A stretch of 64,000 bases of DNA from Tenacibaculum finnmarkense. GTDB lineage: Bacteria; Bacteroidota; Bacteroidia; Flavobacteriales; Flavobacteriaceae. Position 1 is the first letter of the stretch, and every line of letters starts with the position of its first letter. Below the pieces are notes generated by a model, which was not told the origin of the DNA, ran no database searches, and saw nothing but the letters and a program-made list of their open reading frames with translations. A program made the translations under genes and the position numbers. The stretch covers positions 275,028 to 339,027 of the forward strand of contig NZ_OENA01000053.1 of assembly GCF_900239185.1 (NCBI RefSeq), in the 5' to 3' direction. Of this stretch, positions 52,234-60,857 are shown one piece after another.

Positions 52234-54369
52234 ATGGGAATAAGACGAGTTTCAGATTGGTTACCGACTACAAATAAGGAGGTTAAGTTAAGAGGATGGG
52301 AAGAATTAGATGTAATTCTCTTCAGTGGAGATGCATATGTAGATCACCCATCATTTGGTCCGGCAGTAATAGGACGAATACTAGAAAGTTATGGTTTGCG
52401 AGTAGCAATTGTACCACAACCTAGTGTAAATGATAATTTACAAGATTTTGAGAAATTAGGAAAACCCCGCTTATTCTTCGGAGTAACGGGCGGATGTATG
52501 GATCCGATGGTGAGTAATTATACGGCAAGTAAACGCCGTCGTGATAAAGACGCATATACACCAAATGGTGATAAAGGGTTTCGACCTGATTATGCAACAT
52601 CGGTATATTCAAAAATATTAAAAGAAAAATTCCCTGACACTCCAGTTTTAATTGGTGGTATTGAGGCTTCATTGCGTCGTGTTACCCATTACGATTATTG
52701 GTCAGATAAATTATTACCAACTATTTTAGAAACTTCTAAAGCAGATATGTTGGTGTACGGAATGGGGGAACAACCTTTACGAGAAATTGTAGAGCTGTTA
52801 CAAAAAGGGGTGCCGTTTTCGAGTTTAAAAACGATAAAACAAACCGCTGTTCTTATTGATGAACATGAAAATGTTCCGAAGAATAAAAATTGGGAGGATG
52901 TAGAAATTAATTCTCACGAGGCTTGTTTAAAGGATAAAAAAACATTTGCATCGAACTTTAAGGTAATAGAGCAGGAGTCGAATAAATTATATGCACGTCG
53001 TATTTTTCAAAAGGTAGGAAATAAAAAATTGATGATTAATCCACCGTGTGCAACAATGACCGAAGGAGAAATTGATGCTTCTTTTGATTTGCCTTTTACA
53101 CGATTACCGCATCCAAAATACGATAAACGTGGACCAATTCCTGCGTTTGAAATGATTAAATTTTCGATAAATATTCACCGTGGATGTTTTGGAGGATGTA
53201 GTTTTTGTACAATTTCTGCACATCAAGGAAAATTTATTGCTAGTCGTAGTCAAGAATCGGTATTAAAAGAAGTCGATACGGTTACTAAAATGGACGATTT
53301 TAAAGGATATTTATCTGATATTGGTGGACCTTCTGCGAATATGTATCAGATGAAAGGAAAAATCCAATCTATTTGTGATAAATGTGTGGCGCCTTCTTGT
53401 ATTTCGCCAGTAATTTGTAGTAATTTAGATACTTCGCACAAACCATTAACAGATCTTTATAAAGCTGTTGATGCGCATCCGAAGATAAAAAAATCATTTA
53501 TTGGAAGTGGTATCAGGCATGATATGTTGGTGCCAGAATTCAATAAAAATGCCGACCCAAAAGAGTTAGATGCCTACACCGAAGAGGTGATGACAAATCA
53601 TATTTCAGGGCGTTTAAAAGTAGCGCCAGAACATACTTCTGACCCTGTTTTAAAGTTAATGCGTAAGCCGTCATTTAAATATTTTCACATGTTTAAAGAA
53701 CGATTTGACCGCATTAATATCAAGAAAAAATTAAAGCTTCAGTTAATTCCTTATTTTATTTCGAATCACCCAGCCTGTGAAAAAGAAGATATGGCAAATT
53801 TGGCTGCCGAAACAAAAGATATGGGGTTTCAGCTAGAGCAAGTGCAAGGGTTTACGCCTACGCCAATGACGGTGGCTACGGTAATTTATTATAGTGGATT
53901 TCATCCTTATACTTTAAAACCGACAAAAACACCTAAAACAGCGAAGGAAAAAGAAGATCAACATAAATTTTTCTTTTGGTATAAAAAAGAAAATAAAGAT
54001 TGGATTCGCAATACACTGAATAAAGTAGGGCGAACAGATTTACTTAAAAAATTATTGCCTGAAAATAATTCGTGGAAAAAGAATACGACAGCAACAGATG
54101 CTAAAAACACCTTTGATGATGCAGTACCTTTTAACAAGCGAAAAAGTAAAAATTACCGATCGCCTAAAACAGCTGTAAAAAATACAAGAGATACAAAAAG
54201 TACTAAAAATCAATTGGATGAAAAAGTGCCTTTTAATCAACGTAAAAATAAAAATTATAGAGCGCCTAGAGTAAACGCAAAAGAAAGCCAAAATAACGGT
54301 GGTTCTAAAACGGAAGCGAAAGAAACTAAAAAATACAGCGCTCCTAAAAACAAAAAAAGGAGAAGGTAA
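52234..54369 (+). CDS. ygiQ: YgiQ family radical SAM protein
   Basis: From the ATG at 52234 the protein has 711 aa and starts MGIRRVSDWLPTTNKEV. The radical SAM cluster motif is RGCFGGCSFCTI (around residues 317-326), preceded by the N-terminal B12-binding-like domain (FSGDAYVDHPSFG). The C-terminal ~100 residues are a low-complexity basic tail with two related VPFNKRKSKNYRSP / VPFNQRKNKNYRAP repeats, likely RNA-binding. YgiQ's reaction is not established. Confidence 0.93.
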   Translation: MGIRRVSDWLPTTNKEVKLRGWEELDVILFSGDAYVDHPSFGPAVIGRILESYGLRVAIVPQPSVNDNLQDFEKLGKPRLFFGVTGGCMDPMVSNYTASKRRRDKDAYTPNGDKGFRPDYATSVYSKILKEKFPDTPVLIGGIEASLRRVTHYDYWSDKLLPTILETSKADMLVYGMGEQPLREIVELLQKGVPFSSLKTIKQTAVLIDEHENVPKNKNWEDVEINSHEACLKDKKTFASNFKVIEQESNKLYARRIFQKVGNKKLMINPPCATMTEGEIDASFDLPFTRLPHPKYDKRGPIPAFEMIKFSINIHRGCFGGCSFCTISAHQGKFIASRSQESVLKEVDTVTKMDDFKGYLSDIGGPSANMYQMKGKIQSICDKCVAPSCISPVICSNLDTSHKPLTDLYKAVDAHPKIKKSFIGSGIRHDMLVPEFNKNADPKELDAYTEEVMTNHISGRLKVAPEHTSDPVLKLMRKPSFKYFHMFKERFDRINIKKKLKLQLIPYFISNHPACEKEDMANLAAETKDMGFQLEQVQGFTPTPMTVATVIYYSGFHPYTLKPTKTPKTAKEKEDQHKFFFWYKKENKDWIRNTLNKVGRTDLLKKLLPENNSWKKNTTATDAKNTFDDAVPFNKRKSKNYRSPKTAVKNTRDTKSTKNQLDEKVPFNQRKNKNYRAPRVNAKESQNNGGSKTEAKETKKYSAPKNKKRRR

Positions 54370-54408
54370 ATTTGTTTTTGAAAGCGTAAAAAATATTTAA
54401 AGTCAATA

Positions 54409-54443
54409 TAAACCTAGTGTGTAAAAGCACTAGGTTTTTTTTG
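54409..54443 (+). terminator. ygiQ terminator
   Basis: AAACCTAGTG / CACTAGGTTT with T8. Confidence 0.85.
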
Positions 54444-54534
54444 TGAGGTTTAATATATAACTAGTGACTTACTGATGGTTTAGGGGTCTTAAATATGGTT
54501 TAATAACCGTTAACTATAATTTAAAATTAATACC

Positions 54535-55362
54535 ATGAAAAAAATAATTTTAGTCGTATTTTCAGTAATGATTAGTACCGTAGTACTTGCTCAGGATAAA
54601 CAGAAAATTAAAGGAAATAAACAAGTAATAACAACGAGTAAATCTATTGATAAAGCATTTTATAAAATTGAAATTGACGATGCTTTAGAATTAAGTATAA
54701 ATCAGGCTGCTAAAAACAGTTATGTATTAACTACGGATAAAAATTTACACGAAGTTATTAATTTTGTAGTAATAGACAGTGTTCTTAAAATTGCAACAAC
54801 ACATAAAATAGCAAGGAGTAAAAAACTTAAAATAGTATTAGATTTTGTAAAACTTGAAAAAATCACCTTAAAAAATGGTGCTAAAATAAAAGGAGACGGA
54901 ATATTCAACTCAAAAGTAATGCATATTGATTGCTATAACTCAAGTGAGTTTGAATTAGATTTAAAAGCGGAAGAAGTTACTGTAAATATGCTTGGAAAAT
55001 CAAAAGGAACGTTAAAAATAAAAGCAACGAACACCACTTTTTTAATGTCGGATAAAGCAAGGCTAGAGGCTCATGTTTTAGCCGATAATGTTACCGCTAA
55101 ATTAATGAATTCAGTCGATTTAAGTTTAGAAGGAGAAGCTAAAAAAGCAAGCTTTAGTTTAAAAGAAGCTGCTGATATGAAAGCAAAGGAAATGAAAATT
55201 TCTGAGCTAGATGTATATACTTCAGGGAGTGCAGATGCTTCTATCTATGCAGGAAAAAATTTAATTTTATATGCCGAAGGTAAAAGTGAAGTAGCAATAT
55301 ATGGCGAACCTACAATAGAATTAAAAGGTTTTAAAGGGGCGGCTAAACTTTTTAAGAAGTAA
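54535..55362 (+). CDS. Exported DUF2807 (head GIN domain) protein
   Basis: The 275-aa protein has a signal peptide (SVMISTVVLAQD) and a right-handed parallel beta-helix-like body. VTVNMLGKSKGTLKIKA and the repeats SELDVYTSGSADASIYAG are characteristic of the putative auto-transporter adhesin head GIN domain. A cell-surface or periplasmic role is expected. It is monocistronic. Confidence 0.82.
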   Translation: MKKIILVVFSVMISTVVLAQDKQKIKGNKQVITTSKSIDKAFYKIEIDDALELSINQAAKNSYVLTTDKNLHEVINFVVIDSVLKIATTHKIARSKKLKIVLDFVKLEKITLKNGAKIKGDGIFNSKVMHIDCYNSSEFELDLKAEEVTVNMLGKSKGTLKIKATNTTFLMSDKARLEAHVLADNVTAKLMNSVDLSLEGEAKKASFSLKEAADMKAKEMKISELDVYTSGSADASIYAGKNLILYAEGKSEVAIYGEPTIELKGFKGAAKLFKK

Positions 55363-55390
55363 GCAGTAACCCAAAAATATCATTTATTTT

Positions 55391-55426
55391 AAAAGCTATA
55401 TTACCTAAGTAATGTAGCTTTTTTTT
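55391..55426. terminator. Bidirectional terminator
   Basis: AAAAGCTATATTAC / GTAATGTAGCTTTT with T8, between convergent genes. Confidence 0.8.
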
Positions 55427-55451
55427 ATGCGTTTTTTGAAAGAATAAATGA

Positions 55452-56378
55452 TTAATAATATTTATATATGTGTTTAACTTTGTCATTTTCGATTACTAAA
55501 ACACGTTTATTTTTATCGTATTTAGTGAGTAAAGGAGGAGTGTCATCTTTGTATAAAATTTTATCTAATTTTACCGAATTGGAATTTAAATCCATACGAT
55601 AATTGGTAAAATAAGTATTTATAATTTTACCATTATTATCTAATTTATATCCTTTGATAAAGAAATATGTACCAGCTCTTGCTTTTATTAATTTTATAGT
55701 TGACAGATTTTTATTAAATGTATAATATTCAATAAAGTTACCTTCAAGAAGTTCATTATAATTTGTTTTAATAATTTCGCCTTGATTATTATAACTGAAT
55801 TTATGACTAAATGTATTATTAGATACTATTAAGTTCTTATTATTAGTTTCATATTTTGTAATCGTGTTTTTATCTGTAGCAAAGTATGTTAGATATTTTG
55901 TTGATTTTATCCTTTTAGAATTTTTGTATGTTTTGGTTTTTTTAATGTAGTCAATTAAACCATTCCGATTATAAATAATTTTATACGAGCCATTTCTTTT
56001 AGAATATAAAGAGTCTAATCTGCCTTTTTTATCAAAATAGTAATCGTATAACTCATATTTTGTTGAAGAAGTAATCTGCCTAATATTTTTAGGAATAGTA
56101 TAAACACCTTCAATATTCATATAATAACTTGGGGCAATATCTTTAAAAATCAATTCTTCGGATAATTTATTTATAAGATTATTTTCTATTATAAATTCAT
56201 TATTTGAGTTTTTAAGCGAAATATTTAATGAGTTTTTAAATGTAATATTAGTTTCTACTTCTTCTACTTCTTCTACTTCTTTTTCTATTACTTCTTTTAC
56301 TATGGGTTTTGTGGTTTTACAACTATATAAAACGGTTATTAATGATATGTAGCATATTAATTTCAGGTATGTTTTCAT
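55452..56378 (-). CDS. Lipoprotein with RHS/YD-like repeated tracts
   Basis: The 308-aa lipoprotein (lipobox VLYSC, Cys20) has an acidic low-complexity tract (EKEVEEVEEVE) encoded by a 9-bp tandem repeat. The body follows with short units of form YDYYFDKKGRLDSLYSKRNG, YNRNGLIDYIKKTKTYKN and YNNQGEIIKTNYN, like RHS/YD-type 'YNNxGxI' toxin-shell repeats in miniature. Such repeats bind carbohydrate or build strands. Function is unknown. Confidence 0.7.
   Translation of the reverse strand: MKTYLKLICYISLITVLYSCKTTKPIVKEVIEKEVEEVEEVETNITFKNSLNISLKNSNNEFIIENNLINKLSEELIFKDIAPSYYMNIEGVYTIPKNIRQITSSTKYELYDYYFDKKGRLDSLYSKRNGSYKIIYNRNGLIDYIKKTKTYKNSKRIKSTKYLTYFATDKNTITKYETNNKNLIVSNNTFSHKFSYNNQGEIIKTNYNELLEGNFIEYYTFNKNLSTIKLIKARAGTYFFIKGYKLDNNGKIINTYFTNYRMDLNSNSVKLDKILYKDDTPPLLTKYDKNKRVLVIENDKVKHIYKYY
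56252..56281. repeat. 9-bp tandem repeat inside lipoprotein gene
   Basis: Unit TTCTACTTC repeated about three times, encoding VEE repeats on the minus strand. Copy number change would keep the frame. Confidence 0.65.
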
Positions 56379-56428
56379 ATTAAATTATTGATAATTAGTA
56401 TGTAAAAGTACTGGGTTTTTATAAAATG

Positions 56429-57511
56429 TTATCTGTATTGTCTTTTGATTAATTTTTCAGGTTTCGTGCAAAATAGATATAGAAAAATAATAAAGAACCA
56501 TTCGAGCGGTTTCATTATTATGTATGTTACATCAGATTTGAAAGGCGTATTTATAACTTTGGATAAATTATAGCCGTAAGTATCATAATTTTTACGAATA
56601 AAATGATGTATTTTCGGGTAATTAACTTGAATTAAATCTTCAAAAGCATTGGCAATCATTAATTGCCTATTTATTACAATTGGTTTTCCGTGTCTTTTTC
56701 CTATTCTTATCGGTTTTACAATTGTTGGATTTCCTCGCGCTGCAACAGTACATAAATAGTGCCCTTTATGGTCTAGTGCTGGTGGATGTGATTGTTGAGA
56801 AAAACGCCAAGTTGTAGTATCAGTAAATACTTTTATCATGCTGTCAGAGTCTTGTCCGAATAGCATTAAAATGATGGTTATCACACAAAAAACAGGAAAA
56901 ATTAATACTAGTATTAGTAAAGGATATGATTTTATTTTGAAGAGTATTTTATGTAAATAATTTAACGTGGAGTTTTTGTATTGATACTCCTTAAAATGAT
57001 TAGCAACAATATTAAAGCTTTTAGCCAATATGTAAATAGCACTAATACTAGATATTAGCGGATAAAATAAAAACAACGTTATTGTATTGTTATTTGTTGA
57101 GGTATTAATAAGCGAGGCGGAATTGAATTCAAACATATCATTTGAATACGATGTTTGAAGGATGATAAAAATATTTAAAATAATACCAATAACGACAAAA
57201 ACACTTGTAATAGCCCAAGTAAGTGGTGGTAGTGTTTTACTTTTCTTCCAAATTAAAATTTTAGAAATAATATACAATATGTAAAATACAAAAACAGTGA
57301 GCATATGTTTTTGTCCAAGAGGAGTGTAGCCTTGGTCCATTGGATCTATGGCTATGTTATGTTCAGCACTAACTAGCAAGCAAAACAAAAAAGGAATAAA
57401 AGTAATTAAATGAATGATAGCACTAATAATACTAGCTGCTGATGCTTTTAATTTAATAGCAAAAAAGAGAGATATTATAAATAATAAGAAAATAATCAAT
57501 AAAATTTCCAT
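56429..57511 (-). CDS. Multi-pass membrane protein, DUF6688-like
   Basis: The 360-aa protein has about six membrane helices, then a conserved soluble segment near the C-terminus: GHYLCTVAARGNPTIVKPIR, RHGKPIVINRQLMIANAFED, and IRKNYDTYGYNLSK before a last hydrophobic helix and PEKLIKRQY. This pattern matches what I recall of DUF6688; the name is not certain. No function is known. Confidence 0.6.
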   Translation of the reverse strand: MEILLIIFLLFIISLFFAIKLKASAASIISAIIHLITFIPFLFCLLVSAEHNIAIDPMDQGYTPLGQKHMLTVFVFYILYIISKILIWKKSKTLPPLTWAITSVFVVIGIILNIFIILQTSYSNDMFEFNSASLINTSTNNNTITLFLFYPLISSISAIYILAKSFNIVANHFKEYQYKNSTLNYLHKILFKIKSYPLLILVLIFPVFCVITIILMLFGQDSDSMIKVFTDTTTWRFSQQSHPPALDHKGHYLCTVAARGNPTIVKPIRIGKRHGKPIVINRQLMIANAFEDLIQVNYPKIHHFIRKNYDTYGYNLSKVINTPFKSDVTYIIMKPLEWFFIIFLYLFCTKPEKLIKRQYR

Positions 57512-57643
57512 AATATAAATGTTTAGAATCTCTAAAGTAAAGAAAATAAGGGGTTAATAAATAGTTTTGATTTTTTATTTAACGCTCGTAGTATTTTAAA
57601 AGATGTTAGAAAGTAAACTCAATTATCAAAAATTTATTTTAGT

Positions 57644-57651
57644 TATATTTG
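57644..57651 (+). promoter_or_regulatory. Promoter -7 element TATATTTG for LRR gene
   Basis: Perfect TAnnTTTG match 34 bases before the start codon of the LRR protein. Confidence 0.5.
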
Positions 57652-57685
57652 AAGGATAATTGCTATCAATAAAAAAAAACATTGC

Positions 57686-59791
57686 ATGTTAAAAAATATT
57701 TCTATTCACAAAGCAACATTTCATGATGCTTTTCAGATGGATATTGAAGAAAATCAAGATGTATTAGAAGATATTTTATCTACTGAAAAATTTATATATC
57801 CGCTAAAAGATAAAGATCATTATTATTTATATGATGTATCAGATAAAAAAATACTAGATAAAAATTTAAATCCTGAAAATTTTAAAATAGATACTACCGC
57901 AGAAGTTGTTAGTTTTACAGGCGTTCCTATGGAGTTAATTGCGAACATAAAACTTCCTGAAAAAGTTACCGCTTTAGTCTTTCAAGGCGGAGATTTAATG
58001 CCTTTGCAAATGGGGAAAACTCCCAAAGGCGATGCTTTATGGAAAACGATAATGAATTATATCCGATTATATCCTTTTAATGAAAATATTTCAGAAAGGA
58101 TTTTGATGGAAAATGAAATCAGAAAACTATACGCTAAGCTTCCCTCATATATTGCTGATTTTGGGCTGACAACATTATTTCAGAAAATAGAAGTATCCAA
58201 CATTACCGAGTTTACAATTGGTTGGGCGTATTTCTCAGAATTGGATTTTAAAATACTTTCAAAATTAAACCAATTGGAAAGTTTAAGTATTTTATATTGT
58301 TATAATGATGCCATAAAATACTTGCCAAAAAACTTGAAGGATCTACAAATATTTGGAACTACAATTCAAAAATTATCTGAAATAAACCTTAATCTTCCAA
58401 ATTTAATTGACTTAAATGTAAGCGGAAATGCACTTAATACATTAGATACTTTACATACTTTACCAAGCACTCTTGAAGGTTTAGATGTAAGTAATAATCT
58501 AATTAAATATTTTGATATTAGTGATTTACCTGAAAACTTAGGATATTTAGAGCTGTCAAATAATTTAATTACTAACGATTTTTTTAATCAAAAGGCAGTA
58601 CATAAAAAAGTAAAATATTTACTGTTAAATAATAATGAACTAATTATTACAGCCTCTATATTACATTTAATTTTAGAGATTTTCCCGAATCTAGAGAGTT
58701 TAGAATTACTTGATAATGAAAAAAAAGGAATCCCTTCTGAGCTTTTTGGCGATTATGAACATCCAAATTGTTTGAAAAACGTACAGCATTTTTTAGAAGG
58801 CATTGATCTTCTTGTTGGGCATGATTATGAAGAGTTTTTAAGTGCATCAAAATTAAAAAAAATAAATAATTCAAGTAATTTAAATGATTTTATCGAAATT
58901 AAATGGCAAGAAAATAAATTTCCTGTAAAAATAATACTTGAACAGATTCAATATGAATTTTCTAAGTATTTTTTAAAAATGCCTTCTTTTACAAAATATG
59001 TAAACGGAATTTACTGTTTTATCGAACATGATAATTGTGAATTTTTACTCTATTTTGAAGAAGAAACCAAAGAAATTATCTTCAAAATACAAGCCGATAC
59101 TTCAGCGATTGTTGATTTGTATTTTCATAAATATTTTAAGGAAATAAATATGATTATTTCTTCAAATTCACACATTAATATATTGCCATCAGTTAGTTGT
59201 AGTAAATCGTGTGATTTTTTAAAAGATTTTTGTAACAAAGTTTTTAAAATAGATTATAAAATTAAATCGGATATTATTCTTAAAAAAGAAACGGAAAATA
59301 TTAAATTATTAATCAATAATAGAAGCGTTGAAAGCGTTAATGATGCTGGGAAATTTGCTGGAAATAAATATCAGGAAATACAAAATATTGCTTTTATTTT
59401 AATTTCGGGTAAAAGTGCGTATCCTTTTATTATCAAAGACGGTATTGTAACAAACGCTTTAAAATTAGCTAAAAATTCAGAGTATTACTATTATTTAACA
59501 TTAAGAACTGCCCTTGATAAAGAAGTTTATATTAAAAGTATCACTAATAAATACTTGACTGAAAACACTTTAGTGGAATCGAGTGTTTTTATTGATAATA
59601 ATGTTAAAAAGAAATTATCTTGTTTTGTAAATCCGAATTATTTTAAAGTGAAAGACAATGTATTAACTATTAATGATTTGCAATTTCCAAAATTAGCTGA
59701 AAATCATCTGAAAAAATTAAAAATGGACTCTAATAAATATTGTCATTTTACGATTGATAATCAAATTATTGAACTTAAATATAGTCATTAA
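57686..59791 (+). CDS. Leucine-rich repeat protein, cytoplasmic, function unknown
   Basis: The 701-aa protein has no signal peptide. Residues ~165-355 carry irregular LRRs, e.g. LPNLIDLNVSGNALNTLDTL and ENLGYLELSNNLITNDFF. A unique N-terminal ~150 residues precede them and a unique ~330-residue C-terminal part, with no recognised motif, follows. The absence of secretion signals suggests an intracellular scaffold or sensor. It ends before a strong terminator; the unknown operon at 60024 starts 230 bases later. Confidence 0.65.
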   Translation: MLKNISIHKATFHDAFQMDIEENQDVLEDILSTEKFIYPLKDKDHYYLYDVSDKKILDKNLNPENFKIDTTAEVVSFTGVPMELIANIKLPEKVTALVFQGGDLMPLQMGKTPKGDALWKTIMNYIRLYPFNENISERILMENEIRKLYAKLPSYIADFGLTTLFQKIEVSNITEFTIGWAYFSELDFKILSKLNQLESLSILYCYNDAIKYLPKNLKDLQIFGTTIQKLSEINLNLPNLIDLNVSGNALNTLDTLHTLPSTLEGLDVSNNLIKYFDISDLPENLGYLELSNNLITNDFFNQKAVHKKVKYLLLNNNELIITASILHLILEIFPNLESLELLDNEKKGIPSELFGDYEHPNCLKNVQHFLEGIDLLVGHDYEEFLSASKLKKINNSSNLNDFIEIKWQENKFPVKIILEQIQYEFSKYFLKMPSFTKYVNGIYCFIEHDNCEFLLYFEEETKEIIFKIQADTSAIVDLYFHKYFKEINMIISSNSHINILPSVSCSKSCDFLKDFCNKVFKIDYKIKSDIILKKETENIKLLINNRSVESVNDAGKFAGNKYQEIQNIAFILISGKSAYPFIIKDGIVTNALKLAKNSEYYYYLTLRTALDKEVYIKSITNKYLTENTLVESSVFIDNNVKKKLSCFVNPNYFKVKDNVLTINDLQFPKLAENHLKKLKMDSNKYCHFTIDNQIIELKYSH

Positions 59792-59810
59792 TTTACGATA
59801 GATCTCCTAT

Positions 59811-59842
59811 TGATGCGATGCTGAACTAAATTCAGCATGACG
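59811..59842. repeat. Repeat C, copy
   Basis: TGATGCGATGCTGAACTAAA then TTCAGCATGACG; palindromic core GCTGAA-ctaaa-TTCAGC. Confidence 0.75.
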
Positions 59843-59852
59843 ATTGTCTATT

Positions 59853-59890
59853 TAAAAAAACTCCTAAGTAATACACTTAGGAGTTTTTTT
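59853..59890 (+). terminator. Terminator after LRR gene
   Basis: AAAAACTCCTAAGT / ACTTAGGAGTTTTT with a T7 run. Confidence 0.88.
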
Positions 59891-59921
59891 ATGCCTCAAA
59901 TTTAAGTACAAAATTATTTTC

Positions 59922-59972
59922 TGTTCAGCCCTGAACACATTGTTTTTAAGGTATTTGTATGTTGCATCTTTG
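59922..59972 (+). promoter_or_regulatory. Putative operator and promoter of the 60-63.5 kb operon
   Basis: A palindrome TGTTCAG-cc-CTGAACA (59922-59937) lies directly before a TTG (59940-59942), followed after 22 bases by CATCTTTG (59965-59972), a near -7 element with one mismatch. The arrangement fits a regulated promoter with an activator or repressor dyad upstream of -33. Leader of about 45 bases to the ATG at 60024. Confidence 0.4.
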
Positions 59973-60023
59973 TAGTGTTATTAAGATGTAATGAATTTAA
60001 GTTAAACAATTAAATTGAAAAAA

Positions 60024-60188
60024 ATGGCAGAAAACAAAATGAACAATGGAGTAGCAGTTACGGGAGCAGTAGGAGCAGTTGCAACAGCTGTGATAGGAAC
60101 AACTTTAGCAGCACCACTAGCTATTGGAGCTGGTGTTGGATTAGCTATTTGGGGAGCAGTTGAATTATTCAAAAGTTCTAAACAATAA
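60024..60188 (+). CDS. 54-aa glycine-zipper hydrophobic peptide
   Basis: This short ORF encodes MAENKMNNGVAVTGAVGAVA..., with about 33 consecutive small or hydrophobic residues including GAVGAVATAVIG and GAGVGLAIWGAV, then a charged end (ELFKSSKQ). The GxxxG-type glycine zipper suggests membrane insertion and oligomerisation, as in bacteriocin-like or pore-forming peptides. There is no leader peptide or GG motif. It starts a six-gene unit. Too short for normal gene finders. Confidence 0.55.
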   Translation: MAENKMNNGVAVTGAVGAVATAVIGTTLAAPLAIGAGVGLAIWGAVELFKSSKQ

Positions 60189-60201
60189 AAGTTGAGTTAG
60201 A

Positions 60202-60245
60202 TTCCGAAAAACGGTGTAAAATTTTGAATATATCTTTTTTCGGAA
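60202..60245 (+). other. Intercistronic hairpin after glycine-zipper gene
   Basis: TTCCGAAAAA (60202-60211) pairs with TTTTTCGGAA (60236-60245) around a 24-base loop; no clean T-tail. Possible mRNA stabiliser or partial terminator that raises the level of the first cistron. Confidence 0.4.
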
Positions 60246-60299
60246 ATTCTACTTAAATATAAAACTAAACTTATTTGGTGAGCCAATAAATTAAAAAAG

Positions 60300-60560
60300 A
60301 TGATAAAAGTATATCAAGCCGTATTGCGTCATTCAATTCTTATGATATCGAAAAAAACAGATAAAATAGCATTGACAATTTTCCTAAATCAAAATACTGA
60401 TATGGAAATTACTGTTGGCGGATTGGCTATTAATACGATTATCAGACAAGCATATAATTATTATATGGAAAAAAAGAACTACAAAAGTGCGTACTTAATA
60501 TTAACAACGTATAAACCTGAATTATATAATTTAAATCTAAAAATCAATAAACTTAATTAA
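60300..60560 (+). CDS. Small protein of unknown function (86 aa)
   Basis: The 86-aa, Lys- and Tyr-rich protein has no signal peptide and reads MIKVYQAVLRHSILMISKKT, then ITVGGLAINTIIRQAYNYY. I see no family resemblance. It lies between the glycine-zipper peptide and a 68-aa protein, 11 bases before the latter, and is part of the same unit. Confidence 0.6.
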   Translation: MIKVYQAVLRHSILMISKKTDKIALTIFLNQNTDMEITVGGLAINTIIRQAYNYYMEKKNYKSAYLILTTYKPELYNLNLKINKLN

Positions 60561-60571
60561 AACTAAATATT

Positions 60572-60778
60572 ATGGCAACATTTCAAATTACATTAAAAAG
60601 AAAATTATACATCGATCAGCAATGGGTTGAACCAGGAATTTCTGTAACCGTGGTAACTCCTGGAACAATGGTTTGGACAACCGATGGAAAACAACAAATT
60701 ATCAACGCTTTTAGTAGAATGTATGGGCTTACAATTTCACCTGGAGATGTTTCTATGAATACTTTTAGTGTAAATTAA
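60572..60778 (+). CDS. Small beta-rich protein, DUF6140-like
   Basis: The 68-aa protein MATFQITLKRKLYIDQQWVE... has alternating beta pattern, a conserved PGTMVWTTDGKQQIINAF and GLTISPGDVSMN. It resembles small Bacteroidota proteins that I recall as DUF6140; this is a recollection, not a search. A hairpin with possible terminator function follows before the 578-aa gene. Confidence 0.55.
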   Translation: MATFQITLKRKLYIDQQWVEPGISVTVVTPGTMVWTTDGKQQIINAFSRMYGLTISPGDVSMNTFSVN

Positions 60779-60800
60779 TCTTTAAAATGAAAGCAATTTT

Positions 60801-60829
60801 AACGCCTGTTTTAGTTTAAAATAGGCGTT
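60801..60829 (+). terminator. Intercistronic hairpin, possible attenuator
   Basis: AACGCCTGTTTTA (60801-60813) pairs over 13 bases, with one G:U, to TAAAATAGGCGTT (60817-60829). A short T-run follows. It may let part of transcription continue into the 578-aa gene and make the small cistrons more abundant. Confidence 0.5.
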
Positions 60830-60857
60830 TATTAAAATTAAAACACATATAATATAG

